A DNA stretch of 64,000 nt from Occultella gossypii (GTDB lineage Bacteria > Actinomycetota > Actinomycetes > Actinomycetales > Beutenbergiaceae): NCBI RefSeq assembly GCF_019947135.1, contig NZ_JAGSHT010000001.1, positions 62,001 to 126,000 on the forward strand. The letters run 5' to 3'. The translations under genes were made by a program, and so were the position numbers. Below, in pieces: positions 33,745 to 40,610 of this stretch. The stretch's first letter is position 1, and the number at the start of each line of letters is the position of its first letter. Under the pieces are notes generated by a model. It searched no databases. It saw nothing but the letters and a program-made list of their open reading frames with translations, and had not been told where the DNA came from.

Positions 33745-34635
33745 ATGGCGCAGGAGCTCTCGGAACGGTCCGAACTTGCCCCGGGGGTCACCTTGACCAC
33801 CGGAGAGGCCGGCCTGCCCATGATCCGGGTGGAGTGCGGACCGGCGACGGGCTCGATCTACCTGCACGGCGCGCACGTGGTCGACTGGGTCCCGGTCGGC
33901 CGCGGTTCCGCCCTCTGGCTCAGTGCCGTGCCGCACGACGGCGGTGGGGCGCTCATCCGTGGCGGCGTCCCGATCTGCTTCCCCTGGTTCGGCAACGGTC
34001 CCGACGGGACCAGTAATCCGCTGCACGGCTTCGCGGGCCGGCTCCCGTGGGAGATCGAGGAGGTCCGCGGCACCGACGAGGGTGTGCTCGTCGTCCTGCA
34101 CCTGACCGAGTCCCCGACCACCACCGCCCAGTGGCCCCACCCGTTCGAGGCGACGTACCGGGTGCTGTTCGGGGAGAAGCTCCGGCTGAGCCTGCAGATC
34201 CGTAACACCGGCACCGAGGCCTTCACGTTCGAGGAGGCCCTGCACAGCTACTTCACCGTCAACGACGTCGCCGGCATCGCGATCCGCGGACTCGAGGGCG
34301 AGACCTACACCGACCGCGCCCCCGGAGCCGCCACCGCGACCGGCGTCCTCGGCGGACCGATGCACATCGTGGCGGAGACCGACCGGGTGTTCGAGGGAAC
34401 ATCGGCACCGACCTACATCCAGGACACCCTGCACACGGTACGGATCGCGAAGACCGGGGCGGCGAGCACCGTGGTGTGGAACCCCTGGTCGGACAAGGCG
34501 GAGGCGATGCCTGACTTCGGCGACGACGAGTGGCCGTGGATGGTGTGCGTCGAGACCGGGAACGTCCGCTCCGACGCGATCACCCTCTCGCCCGGGCAGG
34601 CCCACACGATGACCACCACGATCACGCTCGACTGA
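33745..34635 (+). CDS. D-hexose-6-phosphate mutarotase (YeaD-like)
   Basis: 296 residues of the galactose-mutarotase-like beta-sandwich family. It interconverts the alpha and beta anomers of hexose 6-phosphates, in the cytoplasm. Family marks are GSIYLHGAHVVDW, GVPICFPWFGNGP, the catalytic His in NPLHGFAGRLPW, a second His in FEEALHSYFTV and Glu near the C-terminus (VCVETGNV). ATG 33745 follows TACCGT (33733-33738) by six bases and lacks a ribosome binding site. Divergent from the AAA ATPase gene. No sugar operon is nearby. Confidence 0.9.
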   Translation: MAQELSERSELAPGVTLTTGEAGLPMIRVECGPATGSIYLHGAHVVDWVPVGRGSALWLSAVPHDGGGALIRGGVPICFPWFGNGPDGTSNPLHGFAGRLPWEIEEVRGTDEGVLVVLHLTESPTTTAQWPHPFEATYRVLFGEKLRLSLQIRNTGTEAFTFEEALHSYFTVNDVAGIAIRGLEGETYTDRAPGAATATGVLGGPMHIVAETDRVFEGTSAPTYIQDTLHTVRIAKTGAASTVVWNPWSDKAEAMPDFGDDEWPWMVCVETGNVRSDAITLSPGQAHTMTTTITLD

Positions 34636-34760
34636 CCCTCGCTCGAGCGTCGCCGCTGCCCGGAACCTGGGTTCGGTAGGGTCCCAGCCACACGCAATCC
34701 TCGGATCACGTTCGGCGCCCTCATCCGGGTGGCGCCACGGGCCGACGAGGAGACGCACAG

Positions 34761-35261
34761 ATGGACTGGAACAAGATCTTCCGGAAGCGGATCGAGCACG
34801 CGCAGACGTCGGCCGACGAGCTCCGCAACGCGGACCCGGAGCAGCTGCGACTGGCCCAGCTCTCCCTCATCCAGGGCGCACAGGGTCACTACTCGGTCCA
34901 GGACGCCGCCGCGCTCAGCGACCCCGAGACCGCGGCCTTCCTGATGGCACCTCTCGACGAGCAGCGCCGTCAGCAGGATGAGCTCGTCTCCCGTGGTCAG
35001 CGGCTGCGCGAGCTGTGGGAGCACGGCGTGGCCGCGCAGGCGACGATCACGTCCCTCGTGCCGACGGGCCGCGTCCTCGGCGGGCAACGTGAGTTCGAAC
35101 TCGGCCTGGAGGTCGAGAGCGGCGGTGACCGATACGCCGCCACAGCCCAGCAGGTGGTGCCTGCTCCGATGGCCGGCCATTACGCCGTCGGAGGCCGGTT
35201 CGCGGCGAAGGTCGATCCCGGGGACCGCGGGCAGGTCGGCCTGTTCGAGAAGCTCGGCTGA
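34761..35261 (+). CDS. Hypothetical cytoplasmic protein
   Basis: 166 residues, no family recognised. The N-terminal half is predicted helical and charged (DWNKIFRKRIEHAQTSADEL, LDEQRRQQDELVSRGQRLRE), and the C-terminal half is beta-rich with a spacing that resembles small barrel domains (GVAAQATITSLVPTGRV, FAAKVDPGDRGQVGLF). The end looks like the short DUF-type barrels found in other actinobacterial membrane proteins, but there is no membrane segment. ATG 34761 is preceded by GAGGAGA, and a TAGGGT hexamer about 80 bases upstream could be its -10. Confidence 0.65.
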   Translation: MDWNKIFRKRIEHAQTSADELRNADPEQLRLAQLSLIQGAQGHYSVQDAAALSDPETAAFLMAPLDEQRRQQDELVSRGQRLRELWEHGVAAQATITSLVPTGRVLGGQREFELGLEVESGGDRYAATAQQVVPAPMAGHYAVGGRFAAKVDPGDRGQVGLFEKLG

Positions 35262-35504
35262 GTTGGTCACCCCGTTCCGCGACCCGGAGCGCCGGAAGCG
35301 CCACGCCCGGACCTGGCGGGTGGTCCTGGCTCCGGCGACTGCGATCGTCGCTGCGGCGTCTGGTTCAACGTGCTCGGCGGCGACGAGGTGAGGGTGGCCC
35401 GGCGCACGCTGACCGGCTCCGACGCGCCACGGTGCCGGGCCCGTCGTACCCTGGCCGGAACGGGCCCGCCGCAAGACGAGACCAGCAACCAGGAGGTCAT
35501 GGCC

Positions 35505-35675
35505 ATGGAGGAGACGCACCGCGAGGATCCGAGGCGGAACGGGGACGAAGAGCCGCCCGCCGACGACCCTCGACCCGAGGCGCCCGGCTCGGAACAGGGC
35601 GACACCCACGTGGACACGTCCGTGACGCCCGTACACGGCACCGGATCGGAGCCGGAACTCCCGCACGAGCACTGA
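35505..35675 (+). CDS. Small acidic protein of unknown function
   Basis: 56 residues, rich in Glu, Asp and Pro (MEETHREDPRRNGDEEPP ... GSEPELPHEH) and probably disordered. ATG 35505 has an AGGAGG eight bases upstream, which is the main support for it being a gene; an ATG two codons earlier is too close to that site. The 240-base gap before it holds a short open frame (TTG 35263 to 35391) that I do not consider a supported gene. Confidence 0.45.
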   Translation: MEETHREDPRRNGDEEPPADDPRPEAPGSEQGDTHVDTSVTPVHGTGSEPELPHEH

Positions 35676-35759
35676 CTGACGCGCGCCGGGTCGGTCCGGG
35701 ACATGGTGGTGGGCCCCACGAGCCCTGACGACGAGCCGTCCTGCCGCAATCCCGCCTGC

Positions 35760-36557
35760 TCAGCGCTTGGCCAGCCGGAACACGGGCCAGCCGATCTCCG
35801 TGCGCCAGGCTGCCTGGTCGGGGAGGTCGCGGGGCCCGACCAGATAGTGCTCCCGAACCGGCCCGGCCACTGCAAGCGCGTTGGCCACCACCCAGGCGCC
35901 GAGATCGCCGTAGGTGACATCGATGTCGTCGTGCGCGCCGACATGGGTGGTGGTGGCCAGTTCGACGGCCGGGAGGATCACCGGGTGCACCCGGCCGCGG
36001 CGCGGGGGTTCCGACGCCGGCCGGTAGACGAGCACGTGCCCGTGCCCGTTCTCGAACAGCGAGTTGTCATACAACCCTCCCGGCGCGCCGGTCTGCTCGC
36101 CGACGACGGCGTCCAGTTCGGCCATGGCGCCGGCGTACCAGGCCCGCACGTCTTCGTGCTCGACGTCGTCCTCGACCGCGGCCACCGTGGTCGCCGGGAC
36201 GGCGCGCAACTCGACGTCGAGGGGCGTCGCCTCCGGTTGCAGCAGCCGGCGCAGCGAGGCCACTGCTGCGCGCGTCCGGTCCAGCTCGGACTCGAGCCGT
36301 TGCAGGTGGTCGGCGACGAGGGCGGCGCGCGCGCCGGGGTCCGGTGAGCGCAGGATGCGTTGGACGTCCGGCAGTGGGACGTCCAGTTCGCGCAGCCGGT
36401 GGATGACCTGAGCGGTCGGGATCTGGTCTGCGCCGTAATAGCGATAGCCGCTCGAACGGTCCACCGTCTCGGGTTCGAGCAGGCCGGCTTCGTGATAGCG
36501 GCGCAGCGTGCGCACGCTCAGGTGCGTCAGGCGCGAGAACTCACCGATCGCCAGCAT
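35760..36557 (-). CDS. MerR-family regulator with GyrI-like effector domain
   Basis: 265 residues. The winged helix-turn-helix is at the start (LAIGEFSRLTHLSVRTLRRY, then HEAGLLEPETVDRSSGYRYY), followed by the coiled-coil dimerisation helix (LVADHLQRLESELDRTRAAV) and a C-terminal GyrI-like ligand domain, as in BmrR/TipA-type drug-responsive regulators. It is divergent from the small SnoaL-like gene, and the two share a regulatory region with two palindromes. ATG 36557 is chosen; CACAAT lies six bases before it at 36569-36564. The inducer is unknown. Confidence 0.9.
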   Translation of the reverse strand: MLAIGEFSRLTHLSVRTLRRYHEAGLLEPETVDRSSGYRYYGADQIPTAQVIHRLRELDVPLPDVQRILRSPDPGARAALVADHLQRLESELDRTRAAVASLRRLLQPEATPLDVELRAVPATTVAAVEDDVEHEDVRAWYAGAMAELDAVVGEQTGAPGGLYDNSLFENGHGHVLVYRPASEPPRRGRVHPVILPAVELATTTHVGAHDDIDVTYGDLGAWVVANALAVAGPVREHYLVGPRDLPDQAAWRTEIGWPVFRLAKR

Positions 36558-36563
36558 GCCTGA

Positions 36564-36630
36564 ATTGTGCACCCTCCCGCCGGGGGAGAGTTCCCGTGGT
36601 TGACCCTCCCGTCGGGAGAGACCGCATCGT
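36564..36630. promoter_or_regulatory. Divergent MerR-type promoters with two operators
   Basis: For the rightward gene, TTGACC (36600-36605) and CATCGT (36625-36630) are 19 bases apart, the long spacer that MerR proteins correct, and the palindrome CTCCCG-T-CGGGAG (36606-36618) fills it. The leftward promoter has CACAAT (36569-36564) with a second, imperfect palindrome CTCCCGCCGGGGGAG (36574-36588) in the same position. The centres are about 31 bases apart. Confidence 0.65.
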
Positions 36631-36636
36631 CGGGGC

Positions 36637-37008
36637 ATGACTACCCCGACCAGCATCCAGCCCGCCCAGCTCCCCGCCGTGGTCGGCGGATATCTTGCCG
36701 CACACGCGGCCCACGAGGCCGGGACCGCCCTGCGCTCCTTCGCCCCGACCGCCGTCGTCGTCGACGAGGGCCAGACCTTCCGTGGGACCGACGAGATCCT
36801 CGGCTTCCTGCGAAACGCCGGGGCCGAGTTCACCTATACGACCGAGCTCATCGGCGCCGAGCGGCTCGACGACGCGCGCTGGGTGGCTACCAACCGTATT
36901 GAGGGCGATTTTCCTGGCGGCATCGCCGAGTTGAACTACGGCTTCACGGTGGTCGACGACCTCATCACCCGACTGGTCATCGCTCCCGCCACGCCTCCCA
37001 CGCCGTGA
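36637..37008 (+). CDS. SnoaL-like/NTF2-fold small protein
   Basis: 123 residues. The pattern YLAAHAAHEAGTALRSFAPT AVVVDEG is that of the nuclear-transport-factor-2/SnoaL-like superfamily, alpha-beta cone folds that bind small hydrophobic molecules or act as isomerases; here a substrate cannot be predicted. The start ATG 36637 lies six bases after the CATCGT -10 of a MerR-type promoter, so the mRNA is probably leaderless and induced by the divergent MerR regulator. It ends at a strong bidirectional terminator. Confidence 0.8.
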   Translation: MTTPTSIQPAQLPAVVGGYLAAHAAHEAGTALRSFAPTAVVVDEGQTFRGTDEILGFLRNAGAEFTYTTELIGAERLDDARWVATNRIEGDFPGGIAELNYGFTVVDDLITRLVIAPATPPTP

Positions 37009-37032
37009 CCGTCTCCCGACCCGGGAGCACAA

Positions 37033-37077
37033 CGAAGGCCCCTGACCTTGCGCTCGGCGCAAGGTCAGGGGCCTTCG
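37033..37077. terminator. Strong bidirectional hairpin terminator
   Basis: A perfect 21-base-pair stem with a three-base loop (arms 37033-37053 and 37057-37077) lies between the SnoaL-like gene and the convergent tRNA-Leu gene; it can serve both strands. No clear T-run follows on either side. Confidence 0.85.
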
Positions 37078-37095
37078 TGTCGCTGTCTCAACGAG

Positions 37096-37181
37096 TGTCC
37101 GAGGGGGGACTTGAACCCCCACGCCCGATAAAGGGCACTAGCACCTCAAGCTAGCGCGTCTGCCAATTCCGCCACCCGGAC
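37096..37181 (-). tRNA. tRNA-Leu (anticodon GAG)
   Basis: The minus strand folds as a class II tRNA of 86 bases: acceptor stem GTCCGGG paired with the 3' end (one G-T pair), anticodon stem CTAGC/GCTAG with loop TTGAGGT, a long variable arm and the T-loop GGTTCAAGTCC. The anticodon GAG reads CUC and CUU leucine codons. The 3' CCA is not encoded. Confidence 0.97.
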
Positions 37182-37225
37182 TCAGGTGTGTTCGCGGCCC
37201 TGGTGAGGGCCTCGCAACGCCCGTA

Positions 37226-37231
37226 AAGATA
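37226..37231 (-). promoter_or_regulatory. Probable -10 of the tRNA-Leu gene
   Basis: TATCTT on the minus strand (four of six matches to TATAAT), in a small AT-rich patch 45 bases before the tRNA. No obvious -35 is seen. Confidence 0.4.
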
Positions 37232-37260
37232 TCACGCGTGCGCCGCTGTTCCGAACCGGG

Positions 37261-37294
37261 CGATGGGGCCCGGCCGAGTGGCCGGACCCCATCG
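37261..37294 (-). terminator. Hairpin after the subtilisin gene
   Basis: Two stacked stems, CGATGGGG/CCCCATCG outside and CGGCC/GGCCG inside with a GAGT loop, begin 33 bases after the S8 peptidase stop (reading leftward). It probably ends that transcript before the tRNA gene. Confidence 0.75.
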
Positions 37295-37326
37295 CTTCAG
37301 CCCTGGTTCAACCCAGGTTCAGCTGA

Positions 37327-40203
37327 TCAGCAGATCCCGAACAGGATGCACTTCAGCAGTGCGGCCAGGAGCTGAGCGAGCAGCTTCAGCAGGTCCCCGA
37401 TCGACGGCGGACCCGGCGGGTCCACCGGCGGCGGGTTCCCGTCACCGTCACGGTCGACCGTGAACGACGGCGTCGTGAAGTTCTCCACGTGGTCGGCGTT
37501 CGCCTCGTCACCGAGGGCGGCGAGCACGGTGATCTCCATGATGTAGTCACCGTCCGGCAGGGTCTGCACGCCCCCGCCGCTGCGACCGGGGCCGTGGCCT
37601 GTCAGCGTTCCGTCCCACGTGAAGGCTCCGAACGCGTTCGGGTTGGCGTCGCGGCCCAGGTAGTCGTGCACCTGGTAGGTCGGGTTCACCCCGGCCGGGT
37701 CGCCACGCGTGCCGTCTGCGTTCGCGTGGTAGATGTCCACCTGCAGGGACCGCGCCGGGTGCTCCAGGTGGACGAGGGCGGTCGGCACGTCGCCGTCCGC
37801 CATCGAGTAGACCTGGCCGGCCTCGGCCAGCTCCCAGACGCCACCGGCGGCGCAGTCCACGCCCTCGAACACGCCGCACTCGCTGAGCGTGGCCAGGGTC
37901 GGGAAGACCGAGCCCTCGTTCAGCATCAGCGGCAGGGCCTGGTAGTCACCGGCGAAGCCGGCGTAGGGCACCCGGATCGGCTCGGCGTCGGTAGCGGTCA
38001 GGCTGATGTAGCCGCCGTACTGGGCCAGATCAAGGTCGGCGCTCGGCGTGATGGAGACGTCCACGTCCACGCTGCCGCCGGCCGGGACGGTCACCGACTC
38101 GGGCAGGTCCACGGTCGATTCGGCCCAGTAGAAGCCCGGGTTGTAGGGAGCGTCCGCGGTCGAGACGGCGTCCTCGAACGTCAGCGCGTACGTGACGTCC
38201 TCGGCACCGGTGTTGGTCACCGTGATGGTCCGCGTGACCGCACCGGCCTCGCTCTCACCGAGGGACAGCTTGCCGGGCGTGACGACGGTCTCGGCGAGGA
38301 TCGCGTCGTCGATGTCCAGCATGCCGGCGCCCTGACGGTGCACCGGCTCCAACGCCCCGACGGTCGGGTTGAGGGACCACGGGGCCGGGTCCGCGTTGTT
38401 CTGCAGGACGTCCCGGATCGTCGACGGCGTCGCGTCGGGGTGGGCCTGCAGGTACAGGGCGACGGCGCCGGCCACGTGCGGGGACGACATCGAGGTGCCC
38501 GAGTTGCTGGCGTACCCACCCTGCTCGAGCGGAACCGTCGACCAGATCGACCCGCCGGGGGCGCCCAGATCGGGCTTGATCTGCAGGTCCGCCGTCATCC
38601 CGTACGAGCTGAAGGTTGAGATCAGCCCGCCCGTCGGGTTCGGTGCCGTGGTCGTCTGGTCCGTCCAGGTCAGGTCCACCGGGCCGGCGAGGGCCGCCGC
38701 GGTGTAGGCCTGACCGTCCGCGGCCCCGATGAAGATCACCGGGATGGTGATCTCCTCGGCGCCCTCGACGGTGGCGTTGAGCAGGCCGGGCACGTTGTTG
38801 TAGATGATGGCGGCGGCCGCGCCGGCGTTCTGTGCGCTCAGTGCCTTGTTGTAGAAGCTGGCGTCGCATTCGGGCGTGTTCGGCCCGAGACCCCGCTCGA
38901 TGAGCACGGCGGAGCCGGTCAGATCCGCCTCGATCGGCGTGCACGCACGGGCCTCGTCCGTGCCGGGCTCGCCGAGTGCGACCAGCGGCAGGGAGCCGGA
39001 GGTCGGCGGCGCCGGGGCCGCGGTGGCCGGGGTGTAGGCGGCCAGGTGGTCACCCACGGCGACGGCACTGGCCGTGATCTGCGTGTTGTCGTAGGAGGCG
39101 ACACCGATCACCTTGTCACCGACGCCGGGAGCGCCGGCGGCCCAGGTACCGAGGTCGCCCTCGTTGCCGATCGAGGCGACCACGACGACGCCCGCGTCGA
39201 CGAGGTTGTCCGACGCGACCGCCGTCGGGTACTCAGGCCAGGTGGCCAGGGCCGAACCGATGGACATGTTCAGCACGTCCATGCCGTCGGCGAGCGCCAG
39301 CTCCATGGCCTCGATCATGATGTCGGCCGTCGTGGAGCCCTCGCAGCCGAAGACTCGGTAGGCGCCGAGCGTGGCGTCCGGGGCCACACCCCGCACGCCG
39401 TCTCCTGCGAGGTCACCGTCGGCGCCGACGATGCCGGCCACGTGCGTGCCGTGACCCTGGCAGTCGTCGGGGACGGCGTCGGGCTCCGGTACCGGCTGGT
39501 AGGCCGGGTCGGAGGGATCGGCGTTGTAGGAGTCACCGACGAGGTCGTAGCCGTAGGCGATCCGCTCGGTCGGGAACGACGTCTCACCGGGCACGCCCGA
39601 GCCGCCGAAGTCCGGGTGGTCGATGTCGATGCCGGTGTCCATGACACCGACGCGCAGGCCCTCGCCGGTGTAGCCGAGCTCGCTCTGGGCGATGTCGGCA
39701 CCGGACTGCGACAGCGCAGAGGCCAGGTCCGGGACGGGTGAGCTCTGGTCCTCAGGGATCTCGTACAGCAGGACGGGGAACACGGCGACCACGCTGTCCG
39801 CCTGCTCGGCGAGCGTGGCGGCGTCATCGTCCGACACGGTGACCGAGAGGCCGTTCCACAGCGTGTTGTAGGAGTTTCGGACGTCGACGTCGACGCCCAG
39901 GCCGGCCGCCTCGTCGAGGAACTCCTGCTGGTCGCTCGCGGTGGCGGCGACGGTGCCTCCCCGTGCGGTCGGCGCGGCCTCGAGCTGGACGAACCAGGCC
40001 CCGGTCGGGGAGGTGAGGTCGCCGGCGTCGGTGGGAGCGGTCACTCCGTAGTCGGACGCCGAGCCGAGGTAGCTGCCATCGTCGGGACTGGCGGTCGCAC
40101 TTGTCATGGGGACAGCGGTGGCGGCGATGATGCCCGCCACTCCGCCCAGGGCTATGACCCGACGTCTCTTCGGGCTCACCCCGGACCTACTGGGTCGACG
40201 CAT
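37327..40203 (-). CDS. Secreted subtilisin-like serine protease (S8) with PA domain
   Basis: 958 residues. A signal peptide (basic MRRPSRSGVSPKRRR then a hydrophobic core ending SATAS) is followed by an inhibitor-I9-like propeptide. The catalytic triad is Asp (GVMDTGIDIDHPDF, near residue 188), His (GHGTHVAGIVG, near 252) and Ser (SGTSMSSPHVAGA, near 570). The large gap between His and Ser holds a protease-associated domain. A Fn3-like domain and another beta domain follow, then a Pro-rich linker and an unusual hydrophobic tail (DLLKLLAQLLAALLK ... LFGIC) in place of an LPxTG anchor. ATG 40203 is preceded by AGGAGA at seven bases and is preferred over ATG 40218. Confidence 0.92.
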   Translation of the reverse strand: MRRPSRSGVSPKRRRVIALGGVAGIIAATAVPMTSATASPDDGSYLGSASDYGVTAPTDAGDLTSPTGAWFVQLEAAPTARGGTVAATASDQQEFLDEAAGLGVDVDVRNSYNTLWNGLSVTVSDDDAATLAEQADSVVAVFPVLLYEIPEDQSSPVPDLASALSQSGADIAQSELGYTGEGLRVGVMDTGIDIDHPDFGGSGVPGETSFPTERIAYGYDLVGDSYNADPSDPAYQPVPEPDAVPDDCQGHGTHVAGIVGADGDLAGDGVRGVAPDATLGAYRVFGCEGSTTADIMIEAMELALADGMDVLNMSIGSALATWPEYPTAVASDNLVDAGVVVVASIGNEGDLGTWAAGAPGVGDKVIGVASYDNTQITASAVAVGDHLAAYTPATAAPAPPTSGSLPLVALGEPGTDEARACTPIEADLTGSAVLIERGLGPNTPECDASFYNKALSAQNAGAAAAIIYNNVPGLLNATVEGAEEITIPVIFIGAADGQAYTAAALAGPVDLTWTDQTTTAPNPTGGLISTFSSYGMTADLQIKPDLGAPGGSIWSTVPLEQGGYASNSGTSMSSPHVAGAVALYLQAHPDATPSTIRDVLQNNADPAPWSLNPTVGALEPVHRQGAGMLDIDDAILAETVVTPGKLSLGESEAGAVTRTITVTNTGAEDVTYALTFEDAVSTADAPYNPGFYWAESTVDLPESVTVPAGGSVDVDVSITPSADLDLAQYGGYISLTATDAEPIRVPYAGFAGDYQALPLMLNEGSVFPTLATLSECGVFEGVDCAAGGVWELAEAGQVYSMADGDVPTALVHLEHPARSLQVDIYHANADGTRGDPAGVNPTYQVHDYLGRDANPNAFGAFTWDGTLTGHGPGRSGGGVQTLPDGDYIMEITVLAALGDEANADHVENFTTPSFTVDRDGDGNPPPVDPPGPPSIGDLLKLLAQLLAALLKCILFGIC

Positions 40204-40344
40204 GAAGGATCTCCTCATCGTGATGTCGCAAGGCTCCCGGACCAGGAGCATCCGACGAACATACTGGGAATGAGGGGGAATTGTGAACAGGCTCACACCG
40301 AACGGTCGCGTCCCACGAGCGGTCGGCCCGTTGGCACGGCGCCC

Positions 40345-40500
40345 GCGGGAGAATAGGAACGGCCCCGAGGCGCAGTACGCCTCGGGGCCGCCCGCGCGAC
40401 GGCCGTTCAGAGGGGGGCCGTTCGGCCCGTCGCGACGTGCCGGGCTTCAACGTCTCCGAGGGGGACGGGGACTCGTCCCGGCTGAGGACCAACTGTACTA
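40345..40500 (-). ncRNA. Candidate small RNA with two C-rich loops and an intrinsic terminator
   Basis: The 407-base gap between the divergent subtilisin and M3 peptidase genes has no supported protein gene. On the minus strand, two hairpins with C-rich loops can form: CGAG/CTCG closing TCCCCGTCCCC inside an outer GCCGGG/CCCGGC stem (about 40476-40433), and an eight-pair stem (one bulge) closing a loop with six C residues (about 40432-40397). A perfect 13-pair hairpin (40390-40360) with a partly T-rich tail (TTCCTATTCT) ends it. TACAGT (40497-40492) could be the -10. The architecture recalls the actinobacterial 6C RNA, but the first loop departs from that consensus. Confidence 0.4.
40360..40390 (-). 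terminator. Intrinsic terminator upstream of the subtilisin gene
   Basis: A 13-base-pair perfect stem (CGGCCCCGAGGCG and its complement) with a five-base loop, followed on the minus strand by TTCCTATTCT. It lies 157 bases before the subtilisin start codon, so it must end an RNA made from this gap or act as an attenuator. Confidence 0.7.
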
Positions 40501-40610
40501 GAAAGTCCGGGATTCAACGAGCGGTCCATCGACGGGTTCGAGCGTGTCCACCGACGGCGCGCGGACCGGGCCGGAGACCGGCGATCGGGCGTTCCGGTAA
40601 GAATGGGCGT

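Noticed and set aside
35263-35391. Small TTG-started frame after the hypothetical protein at 34761
   Set aside because: 42 codons, no ribosome binding site or family, unrelated peptide; possibly a remnant, but unsupported.
37096-37181. tRNA-Leu as an attachment site for an integrated element
   Set aside because: No integrase, no direct repeat of the tRNA 3' end and only ordinary genes on both sides.
40187-40501. Two overlapping small frames (both strands) in the gap upstream of the subtilisin gene
   Set aside because: Their products are Arg/Pro-rich and follow the hairpins and repeats; structure suggests RNA or regulatory DNA instead.
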